Assembly (NCBI RefSeq): GCF_018728565.1
Contig: NZ_JACSOI010000003.1
Span: 186,001-250,000 of the forward strand
From: Zobellia russellii
Lineage (GTDB): Bacteria > Bacteroidota > Bacteroidia > Flavobacteriales > Flavobacteriaceae
Length of the DNA: 64,000 bases
Direction of reading: 5' to 3'
Positions 54,863 through 64,000 of the stretch are shown here, piece after piece. The translations under genes and the position numbers were made by a program. Under the pieces are notes generated by a model. That model saw only the letters and a program-made list of their open reading frames with translations, searched no databases and was not told the DNA's origin. Within the stretch, counting starts at the first letter, position 1, and the number at the start of each line of letters is the position of its first letter.

Positions 54863-55345
54863 TTAATCTGTTTCTGGTCCAAGTGTATCTTGACCGTTAA
54901 TCAGGTTATCATTAGTATAAATAGTTTTTTCAGCTATAAGCTCATTTATGGTTTCCATAACCTCAAAAAAGCCGTTAATCTTTTCTTCGGAAACATGGTT
55001 TCTTACAGTTTCATTAAATCGTAAGACCACATTTTTTGAATCGTTTCTTTTCTCTAGTCCAAATTCCGTTAAATAGATAAGTACACCACGTCCGTCATTA
55101 GGGTTTGGTTTACGTTCTATGAGACCTTGCTCCTCCATTCTTTTAAGAATACGTGATAAACTAGTAGCTTCCATGCCCATTTTTGGCCCAAGGGCCGTAG
55201 AAGGGGTCCCGGTCTTAGGGTCCACACTTAAAAGCGTAAAACCCACGGCCATGGTAGAATCAAATTTTTTAGCCTCTTCGTTGTACATGCGAGCTACGGC
55301 TTGCCACGTGGCTCGCAATGCGTAGTCTATAGTAATGTCTTTCAT
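54863..55345 (-). CDS. MarR family transcriptional regulator of the fad operon
   Basis: A 160-residue MarR-type winged-helix regulator. The recognition region is TALGPKMGMEATSLSRILKRME, followed by the beta wing IERKPNPNDGRGVLIYLTEFG. It is the first gene of the fadNAE operon. A perfect 32-bp palindrome and a full -7 box lie just upstream, so it likely represses its own operon and is released by an acyl-CoA or fatty acid. The ligand is inference from context. Confidence 0.92.
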   Translation of the reverse strand: MKDITIDYALRATWQAVARMYNEEAKKFDSTMAVGFTLLSVDPKTGTPSTALGPKMGMEATSLSRILKRMEEQGLIERKPNPNDGRGVLIYLTEFGLEKRNDSKNVVLRFNETVRNHVSEEKINGFFEVMETINELIAEKTIYTNDNLINGQDTLGPETD

Positions 55346-55368
55346 ACATAAGGTGGGTTGACGGTCAC

Positions 55369-55376
55369 CAAATATA
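55369..55376 (-). promoter_or_regulatory. -7 promoter box of the marR-fadNAE operon
   Basis: The minus strand reads TATATTTG, a full match to TAnnTTTG, 23 nt before the marR ATG. The palindrome starts 3 bp upstream and covers the -33 position. Confidence 0.6.
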
Positions 55377-55378
55377 CA

Positions 55379-55410
55379 AAAAATATATTATGCATGCATA
55401 ATATATTTTT
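55379..55410. promoter_or_regulatory. palindromic operator of the MarR-type regulator
   Basis: A perfect palindrome of 32 bp with the centre TGCATGCA and AT-rich arms. It lies 34 bp before the marR ATG and overlaps the -33 to -12 part of the promoter. MarR proteins bind palindromes of about 16-20 bp in such positions. No copy was found before fadD. Confidence 0.7.
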
Positions 55411-55529
55411 GAATTTTTAAATCAGAAAAGCAATGCTATTATGAAGAAATAGCTTTATTCTTAGATTGTGAAGACTTTTTTTAGGAAAATAATATTTTGT
55501 GTTGAAATTTATGACAAATGTAGGAAGCG

Positions 55530-57305
55530 CTATGAGCGTCCATAAATATCGTTATAAAGGTCCATATATTTTTCTTTTACAATCTTGCGGCGCAATTTAA
55601 GTGTAGGAGTAAGGTGCCCTTCACTAATGCTCCATACATCTGGGGTAAGACGGAATTGTTTTACTTTTTCCCATTTCGCAAATTTTTCATTGGCTTCGTC
55701 TACTTCCTGTTGGTAGCGGGCCAATACTTCTTCGTTTTGAATGATATCCGAATTTTCCGGGACCGTAATATTATGTTTGGTGGCCCATTCATGTAAAAAG
55801 TCAAAATCTGGTTGAATAAGAGCTGCCGGCATTTTTTCACCTTCACCAACTACCATGATCTGTTCAATAAATCTAGACTGCTTAAAACGATTTTCCAATA
55901 GCTGGGGCGCAACATATTTACCGCCCGAAGTTTTGAACATTTCTTTTTTACGATCAGTAATCTTTAGGAAACCATCACTGTCCAGCTCGCCAATATCACC
56001 TGTATGAAAATAACCATCTATGATTACTTCTTCGGTCTTCTGAACATCTTTGTAATAGCCCATCATTACTTGTGGGCCTTTTATACAGATTTCGCCATCA
56101 TTGGCAATCTTTACTTCGGTTCGTGCAATAGGCTTGCCAACGGTTCCAATACGGAAACCGCCATCGCGCATATCGTTCACGGAGATTACGGGAGATGTTT
56201 CCGATAATCCGTAACCCTCCATAAGCCCAAATTCCGCAGCGTTAAAAATACGGGACAGACGGGGCTGTAGTGCCGCACTGCCCGAAGCAATAAGGCTTAG
56301 GTTTCCGCCAAGACCTTCTTTCCATTTACTGAATATAAGCTTTCTGGCCAAAGCCAATTGCTGTTCGTACCACCACCCATTGGCACCATAGGGTTCATAT
56401 TTAAGTCCCAGCTCTACGGCCCAAAAGAACAGCTTTTTCTTAATACCTGAAAGCTCCGCTCCCTTGGCATAAATCTTATCATAAACTTTTTCCAAAAGCC
56501 TAGGAACCGCGGTCATTACATGGGGTTGGGTTTCCTTTAAATTCTCACTGATCTTATCAAGAGACTCGGCATAGTAGATGGTAACACCTCTATATTGATA
56601 CAAATAAATCAGCATACGTTCGTACACATGGCATAGGGGCAAGAAACTTAATGCCTTTGTTTTTCCGTCTTCAATGGGAAAACGTTTAGAACTTTCCAGG
56701 GCATTGCTTACTAAATTCTCATGGGATAGCATGACACCTTTGGGCCTGCCCGTTGTGCCCGAAGTATATATAAGGGTAGCAAGGTCTGTGCTCTTTACCC
56801 CATCCTTTAACTTTTCTACTTCTTCTTGGTTTGATGTATCCGAGCCTAGCTCAAGTACTTTTTCCCAATTATCGCAACCGGTAACTTGGTCAAAAGAATA
56901 CACATGTTCGAGACTAGATACTTGGTCTTGTATGGATTTTACTTTCTGAAACACTTCTCCACAAGAAACGAAACAATATTTGGCTTCCGAATGATTAAGA
57001 ACATAGGCATAATCCTCTTCTGAAACAGTGGGGTAAACCGGAACGTTTTGAGCCCCAAGCTGAAGAATGCCAATATCCATAATGTTCCATTCCGTACGGT
57101 TGGTCATTGATATTACGGCAATTTTGTCATTGGGTTTAACCCCCATTCTTAGCAACGCACGACTAATGGTGTTTGCCATGTCTATATATTCCTTAGTGGA
57201 CGTAGAAATCCACTTCCCGTCTTTTTTGGAGACGAGTGACTTTTTTAAATTGAATTTTTCCAACTGGTAGTGTGGAAAATCGAACAGACGGGAAACGTTT
57301 TGCAT
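55530..57305 (-). CDS. fadD: long-chain fatty acid-CoA ligase
   Basis: AMP-forming acyl-CoA synthetase of 591 residues, FadD15-like; the ATG at 57305 (MQNVSRLFDF) is preferred to a TTG upstream. The P-loop is LIYTSGTTGRPKGVMLSH. Further motifs are GYGLSETSPVIS, HTGDIGELDSDGF and ITDRKKEMFKTSGGKY. It activates fatty acids for beta-oxidation or lipid synthesis. It lies upstream of marR on the same strand, 184 bp away, and probably has its own promoter. Confidence 0.93.
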   Translation of the reverse strand: MQNVSRLFDFPHYQLEKFNLKKSLVSKKDGKWISTSTKEYIDMANTISRALLRMGVKPNDKIAVISMTNRTEWNIMDIGILQLGAQNVPVYPTVSEEDYAYVLNHSEAKYCFVSCGEVFQKVKSIQDQVSSLEHVYSFDQVTGCDNWEKVLELGSDTSNQEEVEKLKDGVKSTDLATLIYTSGTTGRPKGVMLSHENLVSNALESSKRFPIEDGKTKALSFLPLCHVYERMLIYLYQYRGVTIYYAESLDKISENLKETQPHVMTAVPRLLEKVYDKIYAKGAELSGIKKKLFFWAVELGLKYEPYGANGWWYEQQLALARKLIFSKWKEGLGGNLSLIASGSAALQPRLSRIFNAAEFGLMEGYGLSETSPVISVNDMRDGGFRIGTVGKPIARTEVKIANDGEICIKGPQVMMGYYKDVQKTEEVIIDGYFHTGDIGELDSDGFLKITDRKKEMFKTSGGKYVAPQLLENRFKQSRFIEQIMVVGEGEKMPAALIQPDFDFLHEWATKHNITVPENSDIIQNEEVLARYQQEVDEANEKFAKWEKVKQFRLTPDVWSISEGHLTPTLKLRRKIVKEKYMDLYNDIYGRS

Positions 57306-57517
57306 ATTGGTATTTAAATGTCCTTGCAAAATAGTGAAAGAACACCGGATTTTAAAATTACATTAATAAATAAAATGTATTCTGATTACAAATATGACAA
57401 TCTGTGTGGGCCTAAAGATATACATCGATTTTAACCATTCATCTACAATAAATTGTAAACGAACGGGTTATGATATCATTCCAAACGAATGTAAGAAAAT
57501 TCCTTTAAACCTTGCAT

Positions 57518-57525
57518 TAACTTTG
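57518..57525 (+). promoter_or_regulatory. -7 promoter box of the T9SS surface protein gene
   Basis: TAACTTTG is a full match to TAnnTTTG, 34 nt before the ATG at 57560. Confidence 0.5.
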
Positions 57526-57559
57526 TAATAAACCCTATGAACCCCAAATCGCAGAAATT

Positions 57560-60157
57560 ATGAAGAAAAAATACACCATAGGTTTGGCCGCCAAATTTTT
57601 TGCACTGTCCGTACTTCTCTTATTTTTTAATACTAAAACAGAAGCGCAGTCTACCCCGTTTGATTGCGACTATAATGCATATTTATTTCAATATAATGAT
57701 ATTTATGCACTAGACCTGGCATCGGGCAGCTCTTATCTTGTTTCAGAAAACATTACTCCAGGTAATGTAAATGCGGTTGCCTATAATACAACAGATGGAT
57801 ACATCTGGGGATACTTGTCAACTCCATCTAGATCTATAGTTCGTATAGGAAAGGATTTTAAAGTGGATCAATATGAAATTCCTGAATTACCTACAGGTAA
57901 CAAATATGTAGGCGATATTTCAACAGAAGGTATTTACTATTTTAAAGCAGGAGGCGCTTCATACTATAAAATTGATTTGAATCCTGAATCTGAAAATTAT
58001 CTTAAATACCTAGGGCAGTTTGCATTAAGCCAGAGTCTATCTATTGCAGATTGGGCCTTTAATGCTCAGGATAATAAACTGTACACTGTGGAAAAGGGTA
58101 CGAATATACTCTATAAAATTAGTGCTGATACCGGAGAAGTAGAAGCACTTGGAGTAGTTCCTATTCTACAAGGGTTGAACTACACTTTTGGTGCGGTCTA
58201 TTTTGATGTAGACGGTAATTTCTACATTTCCGCCAACCAAACGGGAGCGGTGTATAAAATAGATAGGGTTCAAGACATTAGCCTTGGTGTAATAAAGTCC
58301 AATATTTTTGCTTTTGGCCCTGCAGCTTCTAGTAATGACGGGGCAAGATGTCCTACGGCACCAGTACCACAAGAGGATTGTATCAACGGAATTGATGATG
58401 ATGGCGATGGGCTTGTAGATTGTGATGACCCTTCGTGTTCCGGTGTTGCCGCATGTCCAACAATTACATTGACTTCCGGAGCTAATGATGGAGGTCTGGA
58501 AAGTAATGACCGTTTGTCTTCGCTTATTGGGGAGCGTAACTACAATAGAGCTAAAACCAATTATAAATTTGATAAGCTTACGGCAAAGAAGGTCAAGAAG
58601 GGCCCAAGTTATGCCAAGACCGGAAAATTCTCTGCAGATGCTATTCCGTTAACGCAACTTGTTCCTTTGGATGTAGTAAGGGAAACAAGTACTATTGAAT
58701 CTTCTCCCGCAGATTTGCTGGACCTTACCAATGCTTCGGATATTTATTCGGTAGATTATCTTAGAAAAGATGACAATATTGGTGCTTTAATGGTCATAAA
58801 AACGGACAATAAGGTTTACGAACATAGTAAATTTATTTGCGACCGGTTTTTGGGAGCGCAACTTTTATCGGTTTCTACTATTCAATTACGCGAAAAGGAT
58901 TTTATAAAGTCTATTATCAAGCAGCCAGATGGAAATACGGAGTTCGCATTAACTTTTTCCGCACGTTTGGATACTAATGATCAATTTGTAGTGGAATCTC
59001 ATTGGAATATTGATGCTTATGCAGATAATTCAGCTTATTACAATTTCCAAATATGGTCCAACACGGTAGATGACTTGCTTTTGTTGGCGGATGAAATTTT
59101 AAATCTTTTGGAAGTGCACGGCCCAATTTCAGAATATAAAGGTTCTACGCCACCACCCGTTTTTGTAAAATCGGCAAAATATGCCAAAGGAGAAGTTATA
59201 CTTAATCTGGTAAACAACAACAGAACAGAGAAAATTCAGCTAGAAGGTGGATTGAAAAAGACCGAAACCGGCACCACGGAAACCATGAAGTTGGCAGCTC
59301 CAATAGATGGGTATTTAGATTCTGTGGCCTTAAGTACCGGAAATATATTTGATTTTGGCTTTAGGGTAAGTATTGCTAATGGTACTCCGGACGACCTTTT
59401 TGTTGCCGATGCACCTTGGGGGCTAGATGGTTCTGCAGAAGGTACAACGGTAGAGAATTATGAGGTAACGCCAGTGCAAGCGCCTTACATAGAAGATGGC
59501 TACCCTGTAGAACGTAATATTGAGTTAAGCGGAAAAACATCCAGCTATATTGGGGTGTATCGAGCGCTAAGTCCGCGATTTACTCCGGTTGATCTATCGG
59601 ATTATGGTAAGCTGTCCTTTGAGGCTAGTGGCACAGGAACTTTAGAAGTAAAATTGCTAAAGGGCGATGGTACTACGTATACAACCACTGTAAATTTGAC
59701 GGCTGAAGCGAAAACTTTTACGGTCTTGGATACGGACTTTAAAAACGCAACCAATGCAACAACAGATTTTTCTAGCTTAAAAGTAATCAACTTTAATCTA
59801 TTGTCCGAAGAAGGAAATGTTGAAGAAAAGCAAATGAGCCTTTCCAATGTATCATTCAATAATTTAGTGGAGGATAAGATTTTTATTTCAGACGATATTT
59901 CGGAATCTATAGTATATCCTAACCCGGTACGTACGGAGTCCAGCCTCTATTTTTATGAAGAAAGTGCTGGGGCCTATACTTTTGAATTGTTTAACATGGC
60001 CGGTAAAAAAATATCTTCCCACGATATGGCGGGAGATTCAAAAGAAGGTCAAAATATGATCGTTGTGAAGAAAAACAACTTGACTCCAGGATTGTATTTC
60101 TACAAAATTACAAGTAGCAATGATAGAACGTGGAGTGATAAATTGATGGTAAAATAG
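57560..60157 (+). CDS. T9SS-secreted multidomain surface protein
   Basis: Secreted protein of 865 residues. Signal peptide (ALSVLLLFFNTKTEAQ). Residues about 35-265 form a propeller-like region (GYIWGYLSTPSRSIVRIGKD, VYKIDRVQDISLGVI). A short Cys/Asp segment CINGIDDDGDGLVDCDD, probably Ca-binding, follows at about 270-295. The middle (about 300-640) is unassigned. A carbohydrate-binding-like beta sandwich spans about 670-770. The C-terminal T9SS type A sorting domain (VYPNPVRTESSLYFYE ... GLYFYKI) is cleaved on export. Likely anchored to or released from the outer membrane. Ligand unknown. Confidence 0.85.
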   Translation: MKKKYTIGLAAKFFALSVLLLFFNTKTEAQSTPFDCDYNAYLFQYNDIYALDLASGSSYLVSENITPGNVNAVAYNTTDGYIWGYLSTPSRSIVRIGKDFKVDQYEIPELPTGNKYVGDISTEGIYYFKAGGASYYKIDLNPESENYLKYLGQFALSQSLSIADWAFNAQDNKLYTVEKGTNILYKISADTGEVEALGVVPILQGLNYTFGAVYFDVDGNFYISANQTGAVYKIDRVQDISLGVIKSNIFAFGPAASSNDGARCPTAPVPQEDCINGIDDDGDGLVDCDDPSCSGVAACPTITLTSGANDGGLESNDRLSSLIGERNYNRAKTNYKFDKLTAKKVKKGPSYAKTGKFSADAIPLTQLVPLDVVRETSTIESSPADLLDLTNASDIYSVDYLRKDDNIGALMVIKTDNKVYEHSKFICDRFLGAQLLSVSTIQLREKDFIKSIIKQPDGNTEFALTFSARLDTNDQFVVESHWNIDAYADNSAYYNFQIWSNTVDDLLLLADEILNLLEVHGPISEYKGSTPPPVFVKSAKYAKGEVILNLVNNNRTEKIQLEGGLKKTETGTTETMKLAAPIDGYLDSVALSTGNIFDFGFRVSIANGTPDDLFVADAPWGLDGSAEGTTVENYEVTPVQAPYIEDGYPVERNIELSGKTSSYIGVYRALSPRFTPVDLSDYGKLSFEASGTGTLEVKLLKGDGTTYTTTVNLTAEAKTFTVLDTDFKNATNATTDFSSLKVINFNLLSEEGNVEEKQMSLSNVSFNNLVEDKIFISDDISESIVYPNPVRTESSLYFYEESAGAYTFELFNMAGKKISSHDMAGDSKEGQNMIVVKKNNLTPGLYFYKITSSNDRTWSDKLMVK

Positions 60158-60180
60158 TTCCCTAAAACTTTAGAGCGTAG

Positions 60181-60633
60181 TTAGAGGTGGAATTTCATAC
60201 CCTCATGGCTCGCTGTAAAACCTAGATTTTGATAAAATTTTAATGCATCGGGCCGTTTTTTGTCCGTAGTGAGTTGTACAACGTGTGCGCCTTTTTCGCC
60301 TGCGCGTTGTATGGCCCATTTAAATAACTGCCGCCCTATACCTTTGCTACGGTAGTCCTCATGTACACGTACGGCCTCTATTTGAGCGCGAACACCTCCT
60401 TGGTATGTTAGGTAAGGAATAAAAGAGAGTTGCATCGTACCAATAACCTGTTCGGTCTCGTTTACAAAAACCATAAGTTCTTGGTTTTTATCTCCGTTAA
60501 TGGCGTTAAAAGCATCGTAATATTTTTGGGGTAGGGGCTCTTTATAGTCTTCCCGAAGCTTCCCCAATTTGTCATTGGCCAACAATTGTACAATCGCAGG
60601 AAGGTCGGATTCAGTTGCTTTTCGGATTTTCAT
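60181..60633 (-). CDS. GNAT family N-acetyltransferase
   Basis: A 150-residue acetyltransferase; ATG at 60633 (MKIRKATESDLPAIVQLL). The acetyl-CoA loop is VHEDYRSKGIGRQLFKWAI, and the last strand LKFYQNLGFTASHEG is typical. Acceptor unknown. It follows purL on the same strand, but a strong terminator separates them, so it probably has its own promoter. Confidence 0.88.
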   Translation of the reverse strand: MKIRKATESDLPAIVQLLANDKLGKLREDYKEPLPQKYYDAFNAINGDKNQELMVFVNETEQVIGTMQLSFIPYLTYQGGVRAQIEAVRVHEDYRSKGIGRQLFKWAIQRAGEKGAHVVQLTTDKKRPDALKFYQNLGFTASHEGMKFHL

Positions 60634-60651
60634 ATCCAACTAAATTATAAA

Positions 60652-60687
60652 AATAATGGCCTGAGTTTCTAAGCTCAGGCCATTATT
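60652..60687 (-). terminator. purL terminator
   Basis: AATAATGGCCTGAG (60652-60665) pairs perfectly over 14 bp with CTCAGGCCATTATT (60674-60687). On the minus strand a T-run follows. Confidence 0.88.
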
Positions 60688-60715
60688 TAAACTATTATGT
60701 ATTTAATTTTTAAGA

Positions 60716-63700
60716 CTACTTAGCCTCTAAAATCCATTTTTTGGCATTAACGAAAGCTTCTAACCAAGGAGAAACTACGTCATTGTTTCCTTCTGGATAA
60801 TAGGCCCAGTTCCAAGGGAAAATGGAACGCTCAATATGCGGCATGGTTACTAAATGGCGTCCTGTAACATCGCAGAGCATAGCGGTGTTGAAGTCACTTC
60901 CGTTAGGGTTGGCAGGATAGCTTTCGTAACCATATTTGGCAACTATACCGTATTGATCTTCATTGTGCGGAAGGCTAAATTTACCTTCGCCATGTGAAAT
61001 CCATACCCCTAAAGTTGTTCCCGCTAGACTGGATAACATAACCGAATTGTTCTCCTGAATTTTAACCGAAGTAAAGTTACTTTCGTGTTTATGGGAGTCG
61101 TTATAGGTCATTCTACCATGAGTTTCGTGCTCGGGATTGATGAGGTCTAATTCCATAAACAATTGGCATCCGTTACATATCCCAATAGATAAGGTATCAG
61201 GTCTGGCAAAGAAGTTTTTAAGAGCGGTATTGGCTTTTTCATTGTATTTAAAAGCTCCCGCCCATCCTTTGGCGCTACCTAAAACGTCTGAGTTGGAAAA
61301 TCCGCCTACGGCACCAATAAACTGAATATCCTCAAGAGTTTCACGACCGGAAATTAAATCGGTCATATGAACATCTTTTACATCAAAACCAGCCAAGTAC
61401 ATGGCATTTGCCATTTCACGTTCAGAATTACTTCCTTTTTCACGAAGTATGGCCGCTTTAGGTCTGTTTCCGGTATTTGATGGAATACTGCTCAAATCAA
61501 CATTTTCAGGAAACTTGTACTGAAGTGGTTGGTTTTTGTAGTTGTCAAAACGGTCTTTGGCCAAGTTGTTGGCCGTTTGTTTGTTGTCCAGTAAATAGGA
61601 GGTCTTGAACCATGTGTCTCTTAGGGAGTTGATGTTCAAGCCCATTTCCATACCTCCATTTTTTATTTTTAGAATGGTACCGGAAACTACTTTTCCTATT
61701 TTCTTGAAATCTATGTTGAGGTCGCTTAATTTTTGCTCTACGGATGCGTCTTTCGCTTGAAAAACAATTCCTGAATTTTCGGCAAAAAGCAATTTAATGG
61801 TATCCGATTCGTCTAAAATGGACAAGTCTAATTCTGCTGATAAATTGATGTCCGCAAAACAGAGCTCCAATAAAGTGGTAATCAATCCACCGGAAGCCAC
61901 ATCATGCCCAGCAACAATTTCACCTTCTTTAATCAAATCCTGTATACCGTTAAAAACAGTTTTAAAGTAGGCTGCATCCTTTATACTAGGTGCTTCGGTT
62001 CCTATGGCATTTCTAATCTGGGAAAAAGAAGAGCCACCTAGTTTATAGTCATCTTTTGATAGATTAATGTAGTAAATTGAGCCCGCATTCTTTTGTAGTA
62101 CGGGTTCTACAACTTTGGTAATATCGCTACAATTTCCGGCAGCGGAAATAACCACTGTACCAGGAGCGATAACACCTCCATCTTTATATTTTTGTTTCAT
62201 GGAAAGCGAATCCTTTCCGGTAGGTACATTTATACCTAATGCAATAGAAAAGTTGGATACTGCTTCAACAGCTTCGTACAAACGGGCATCCTCACCTTCG
62301 TTCTTACAAGGCCACATCCAGTTAGCGGATAGTGAAACGGATTTTAAATTGTCCTTTAGCGGAGCCCAGATGATGTTGGTCAGCGATTCCGCAATACTGT
62401 TCAAACTACCTGCTGCCGGGTCAATTAATCCAGAAATGGGGGAGTGGCCAATACTGGTGGCAATACCTTCTTTCCCTTTAAAATCCAAGGCCATAACACC
62501 ACAATTGTTCAGTGGTAATTGTAATGGTCCTGCACATTGTTGCTTGGCAACACGGCCTCCCACACAACGGTCAACTTTATTCGTTAGCCAGTCTTTAGCG
62601 GCAACGGCCTCTAGTTGTAGCAATTGTTCCAGATAGTCGTGAAAGAATTCCAACGAATACTCAGGATTGGCATATGTTCTTTTTACGGTAGAATCGGTCA
62701 TTACGGTTTTAGGAGAGCTCCCGAACATGTCCTCAAGGCTCAAGTCCATTGGCTTTTCGCCCGTAGTGGCGGACTCAAAAGTGAATTTGTGGTCTCCGGT
62801 AACATCGCCTACTTCATACATAGGGGACCGCTCACGATCGGCAATACGATGCAAAAGGTCTACATCATTTTTGCCGATAACCAAGCCCATACGTTCTTGG
62901 GATTCGTTACCGATTATTTCTTTGGCCGATAGGGTGGGGTCGCCTACCGGAAGTTTATCCAAATCTATTTTTCCGCCCGTATCTTCGACCAATTCAGAAA
63001 GACAGTTAAGATGTCCGCCCGCACCGTGATCGTGAATGGACACAATTGGGTTTACATCATTTTCTACCATACCTCTGATAGCATTTGATGCTCTTTTTTG
63101 CATTTCCGGGTTGGAACGTTGTATGGCGTTCAATTCAATAGCGGAACTAAATGCCCCTGTATCAGCACTTGAAACGGCTGCACCGCCCATACCAATACGG
63201 TAGTTGTCACCACCTAAGATGACAATTTTATCGCCATTTCTAGGTGTATCTTTTAAAGCTTGTTCTGCTTTTCCGTAACCAATACCACCGGCTTGCATAA
63301 TCACTTTATCGAAACCTAGTTTTCTTGTGTTTTTTTGGTCACTATCTCTGGATTCGTCATGTTCAAAAGTCAATACGGAACCCGTAATTAGCGGTTGCCC
63401 GAATTTATTTCCAAAATCCGAAGCACCATTGGATGCTTTTATAAGGATGTCCATTGGTGTTTGGTATAGCCATTCTCTTTCCGGGAATGCCTTTTCCCAA
63501 GGTCTGTCTTCTTCTAAACGGGAATAGGATGTCATATAAACAGCGGTTCCAGCTAAGGGTAACGACCCTTTTCCTCCGGCCAAACGGTCACGAATTTCTC
63601 CTCCGGAACCTGTTGCTGCACCGTTAAAGGGCTCTACGGTAGTAGGGAAATTGTGTGTTTCCGCTTTAAGCGAAATAACCGAATTGAACTCTGTTTCTTG

Positions 63701-64000
63701 ATAAAAATCAGGTTTATCAGCGCTTTTTGGTGCAAACTGGGTCACTTTTGGCCCTTTTACGAAAGCCACATTATCTTTATAGGCCGAAACAATATCGTTA
63801 GGAAATTCTTGCGAAGTTTTCTTGATAAGCTTAAAAAGTGAAGATGGCTTTTCTACGCCGTCAATCACAAAAGTACCATTGAAAATTTTATGGCGACAAT
63901 GCTCCGAATTCACTTGGCTAAACCCAAAAACTTCGGAATCCGTTAGTTTTCTACCAAGTTTCTTTGCCAAGTTCTCCAAGTAGATAACCTCTTCATCACT
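60716..64000 (-). CDS. purL: phosphoribosylformylglycinamidine synthase (N-terminus outside window)
   Basis: Large single-chain FGAM synthase of purine synthesis; 1094 residues are in the window, and the first part (roughly 130 residues from usual length) lies beyond 64000. The frame stays open to the edge (SDEEVIYLENLAKK), so the TTG at 63979 is not a start. Visible are FSQVNSEHCRH, ETHNFPTTVEPFNGAATGSGG, SIHDHGAGGH and GHDVASGGLITTLLE. The C-terminal glutaminase has Cys in ICNGCQLFMEL and a late HGEGKF. It converts FGAR, glutamine and ATP to FGAM. Confidence 0.96.
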   Translation of the reverse strand, partial: SDEEVIYLENLAKKLGRKLTDSEVFGFSQVNSEHCRHKIFNGTFVIDGVEKPSSLFKLIKKTSQEFPNDIVSAYKDNVAFVKGPKVTQFAPKSADKPDFYQETEFNSVISLKAETHNFPTTVEPFNGAATGSGGEIRDRLAGGKGSLPLAGTAVYMTSYSRLEEDRPWEKAFPEREWLYQTPMDILIKASNGASDFGNKFGQPLITGSVLTFEHDESRDSDQKNTRKLGFDKVIMQAGGIGYGKAEQALKDTPRNGDKIVILGGDNYRIGMGGAAVSSADTGAFSSAIELNAIQRSNPEMQKRASNAIRGMVENDVNPIVSIHDHGAGGHLNCLSELVEDTGGKIDLDKLPVGDPTLSAKEIIGNESQERMGLVIGKNDVDLLHRIADRERSPMYEVGDVTGDHKFTFESATTGEKPMDLSLEDMFGSSPKTVMTDSTVKRTYANPEYSLEFFHDYLEQLLQLEAVAAKDWLTNKVDRCVGGRVAKQQCAGPLQLPLNNCGVMALDFKGKEGIATSIGHSPISGLIDPAAGSLNSIAESLTNIIWAPLKDNLKSVSLSANWMWPCKNEGEDARLYEAVEAVSNFSIALGINVPTGKDSLSMKQKYKDGGVIAPGTVVISAAGNCSDITKVVEPVLQKNAGSIYYINLSKDDYKLGGSSFSQIRNAIGTEAPSIKDAAYFKTVFNGIQDLIKEGEIVAGHDVASGGLITTLLELCFADINLSAELDLSILDESDTIKLLFAENSGIVFQAKDASVEQKLSDLNIDFKKIGKVVSGTILKIKNGGMEMGLNINSLRDTWFKTSYLLDNKQTANNLAKDRFDNYKNQPLQYKFPENVDLSSIPSNTGNRPKAAILREKGSNSEREMANAMYLAGFDVKDVHMTDLISGRETLEDIQFIGAVGGFSNSDVLGSAKGWAGAFKYNEKANTALKNFFARPDTLSIGICNGCQLFMELDLINPEHETHGRMTYNDSHKHESNFTSVKIQENNSVMLSSLAGTTLGVWISHGEGKFSLPHNEDQYGIVAKYGYESYPANPNGSDFNTAMLCDVTGRHLVTMPHIERSIFPWNWAYYPEGNNDVVSPWLEAFVNAKKWILEAK

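Noticed and set aside
57306-57559. Copy of the MarR palindrome before fadD
   Set aside because: Only a weak ACATT/AATGT dyad is present; no TGCATGCA-centred palindrome was found.
62115-62636. Open frame of 173 codons on the + strand
   Set aside because: It lies antisense to purL, whose frame has clear family motifs throughout; the + strand translation has no recognisable domain.
60716-63979. purL start at TTG 63979
   Set aside because: The frame continues open to the window edge, and the usual PurL length requires about 130 more residues.

Overview
The window looks like a chromosomal segment of a marine member of the Flavobacteriaceae (Bacteroidota). The evidence is the gene set itself: a T9SS-sorted surface protein, DUF2490 and DUF547 proteins, an RskA-type anti-sigma factor, an MbnP-like protein with a diheme peroxidase, an alpha/beta-hydrolase-OsmC fusion, and a ThuA-sugar dehydrogenase-cytochrome fusion. 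Many gene starts also carry the Bacteroidota -7 promoter box TAnnTTTG. A genus near Maribacter or Zobellia is only an impression. I saw no rRNA, tRNA, CRISPR array, insertion sequence or prophage.

Layout. 1-5.3 kb: oxyR (cut by the window edge) divergent from dps, a TfoX-like protein, an SDR-type epimerase, a PaiB-like flavin protein, a haloperoxidase-type hydrolase and an exported endonuclease/phosphatase. 5.3-11.4 kb: rhlE, a FAD-dependent dehydrogenase, metE and a divergent Lrp regulator. 11.4-14.4 kb: a LytS/LytTR two-component operon with three copies of the 2TM domain. 14.4-24.5 kb: a LETM1-like protein, a DUF4331 protein divided over two genes, a TPR lipoprotein, an RND/MMPL exporter divergent from an outer-membrane barrel, DUF547 and a TIGR04283-type glycosyltransferase. 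24.5-29.5 kb: an ECF sigma/anti-sigma pair, SodC and YceI lipoproteins, the hydrolase-OsmC fusion and DUF2490. 29.7-33.3 kb: a putative copper locus. 33.3-44.8 kb: a TPMT-like methyltransferase, the large ThuA/dehydrogenase/cytochrome lipoprotein, an M1 peptidase, NTF2-like proteins, a medium-chain reductase, an MFS transporter and a propeller-SnoaL protein, with a probable gene relic near 41.1-41.3 kb. 44.8-48.9 kb: a fused OtsA-OtsB trehalose synthase divergent from a GH15 enzyme. 49-57.3 kb: a beta-oxidation regulon (marR, fadN, fadA, fadE and a separate fadD). 57.5-64 kb: a T9SS surface protein, a GNAT acetyltransferase and purL, which runs off the right edge.

How the parts work together. 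OxyR and Dps form a peroxide-defence pair. OtsAB makes trehalose, and the GH15 enzyme may degrade it. MarR probably represses the fadNAE operon through a perfect 32-bp palindrome abutting its -7 box. Lrp and metE share a divergent control region containing an exact 15-bp direct repeat. The 30-33 kb genes look like an envelope copper-handling unit in which a MauG/MbnH-like peroxidase could modify a tryptophan of its MbnP-like partner.

Most unusual: a four-helix-bundle (S23/IVP family) gene fills the whole gap between fadN and fadA. It is bounded by an 11-bp perfect inverted repeat and ATTGAG repeats, which looks like a tiny mobile cassette without its own transposase. Also notable are two genes whose -7 box lies exactly 4 nt from the ATG (predicted leaderless mRNAs) and a dps terminator encoded inside the tail of the opposing gene.
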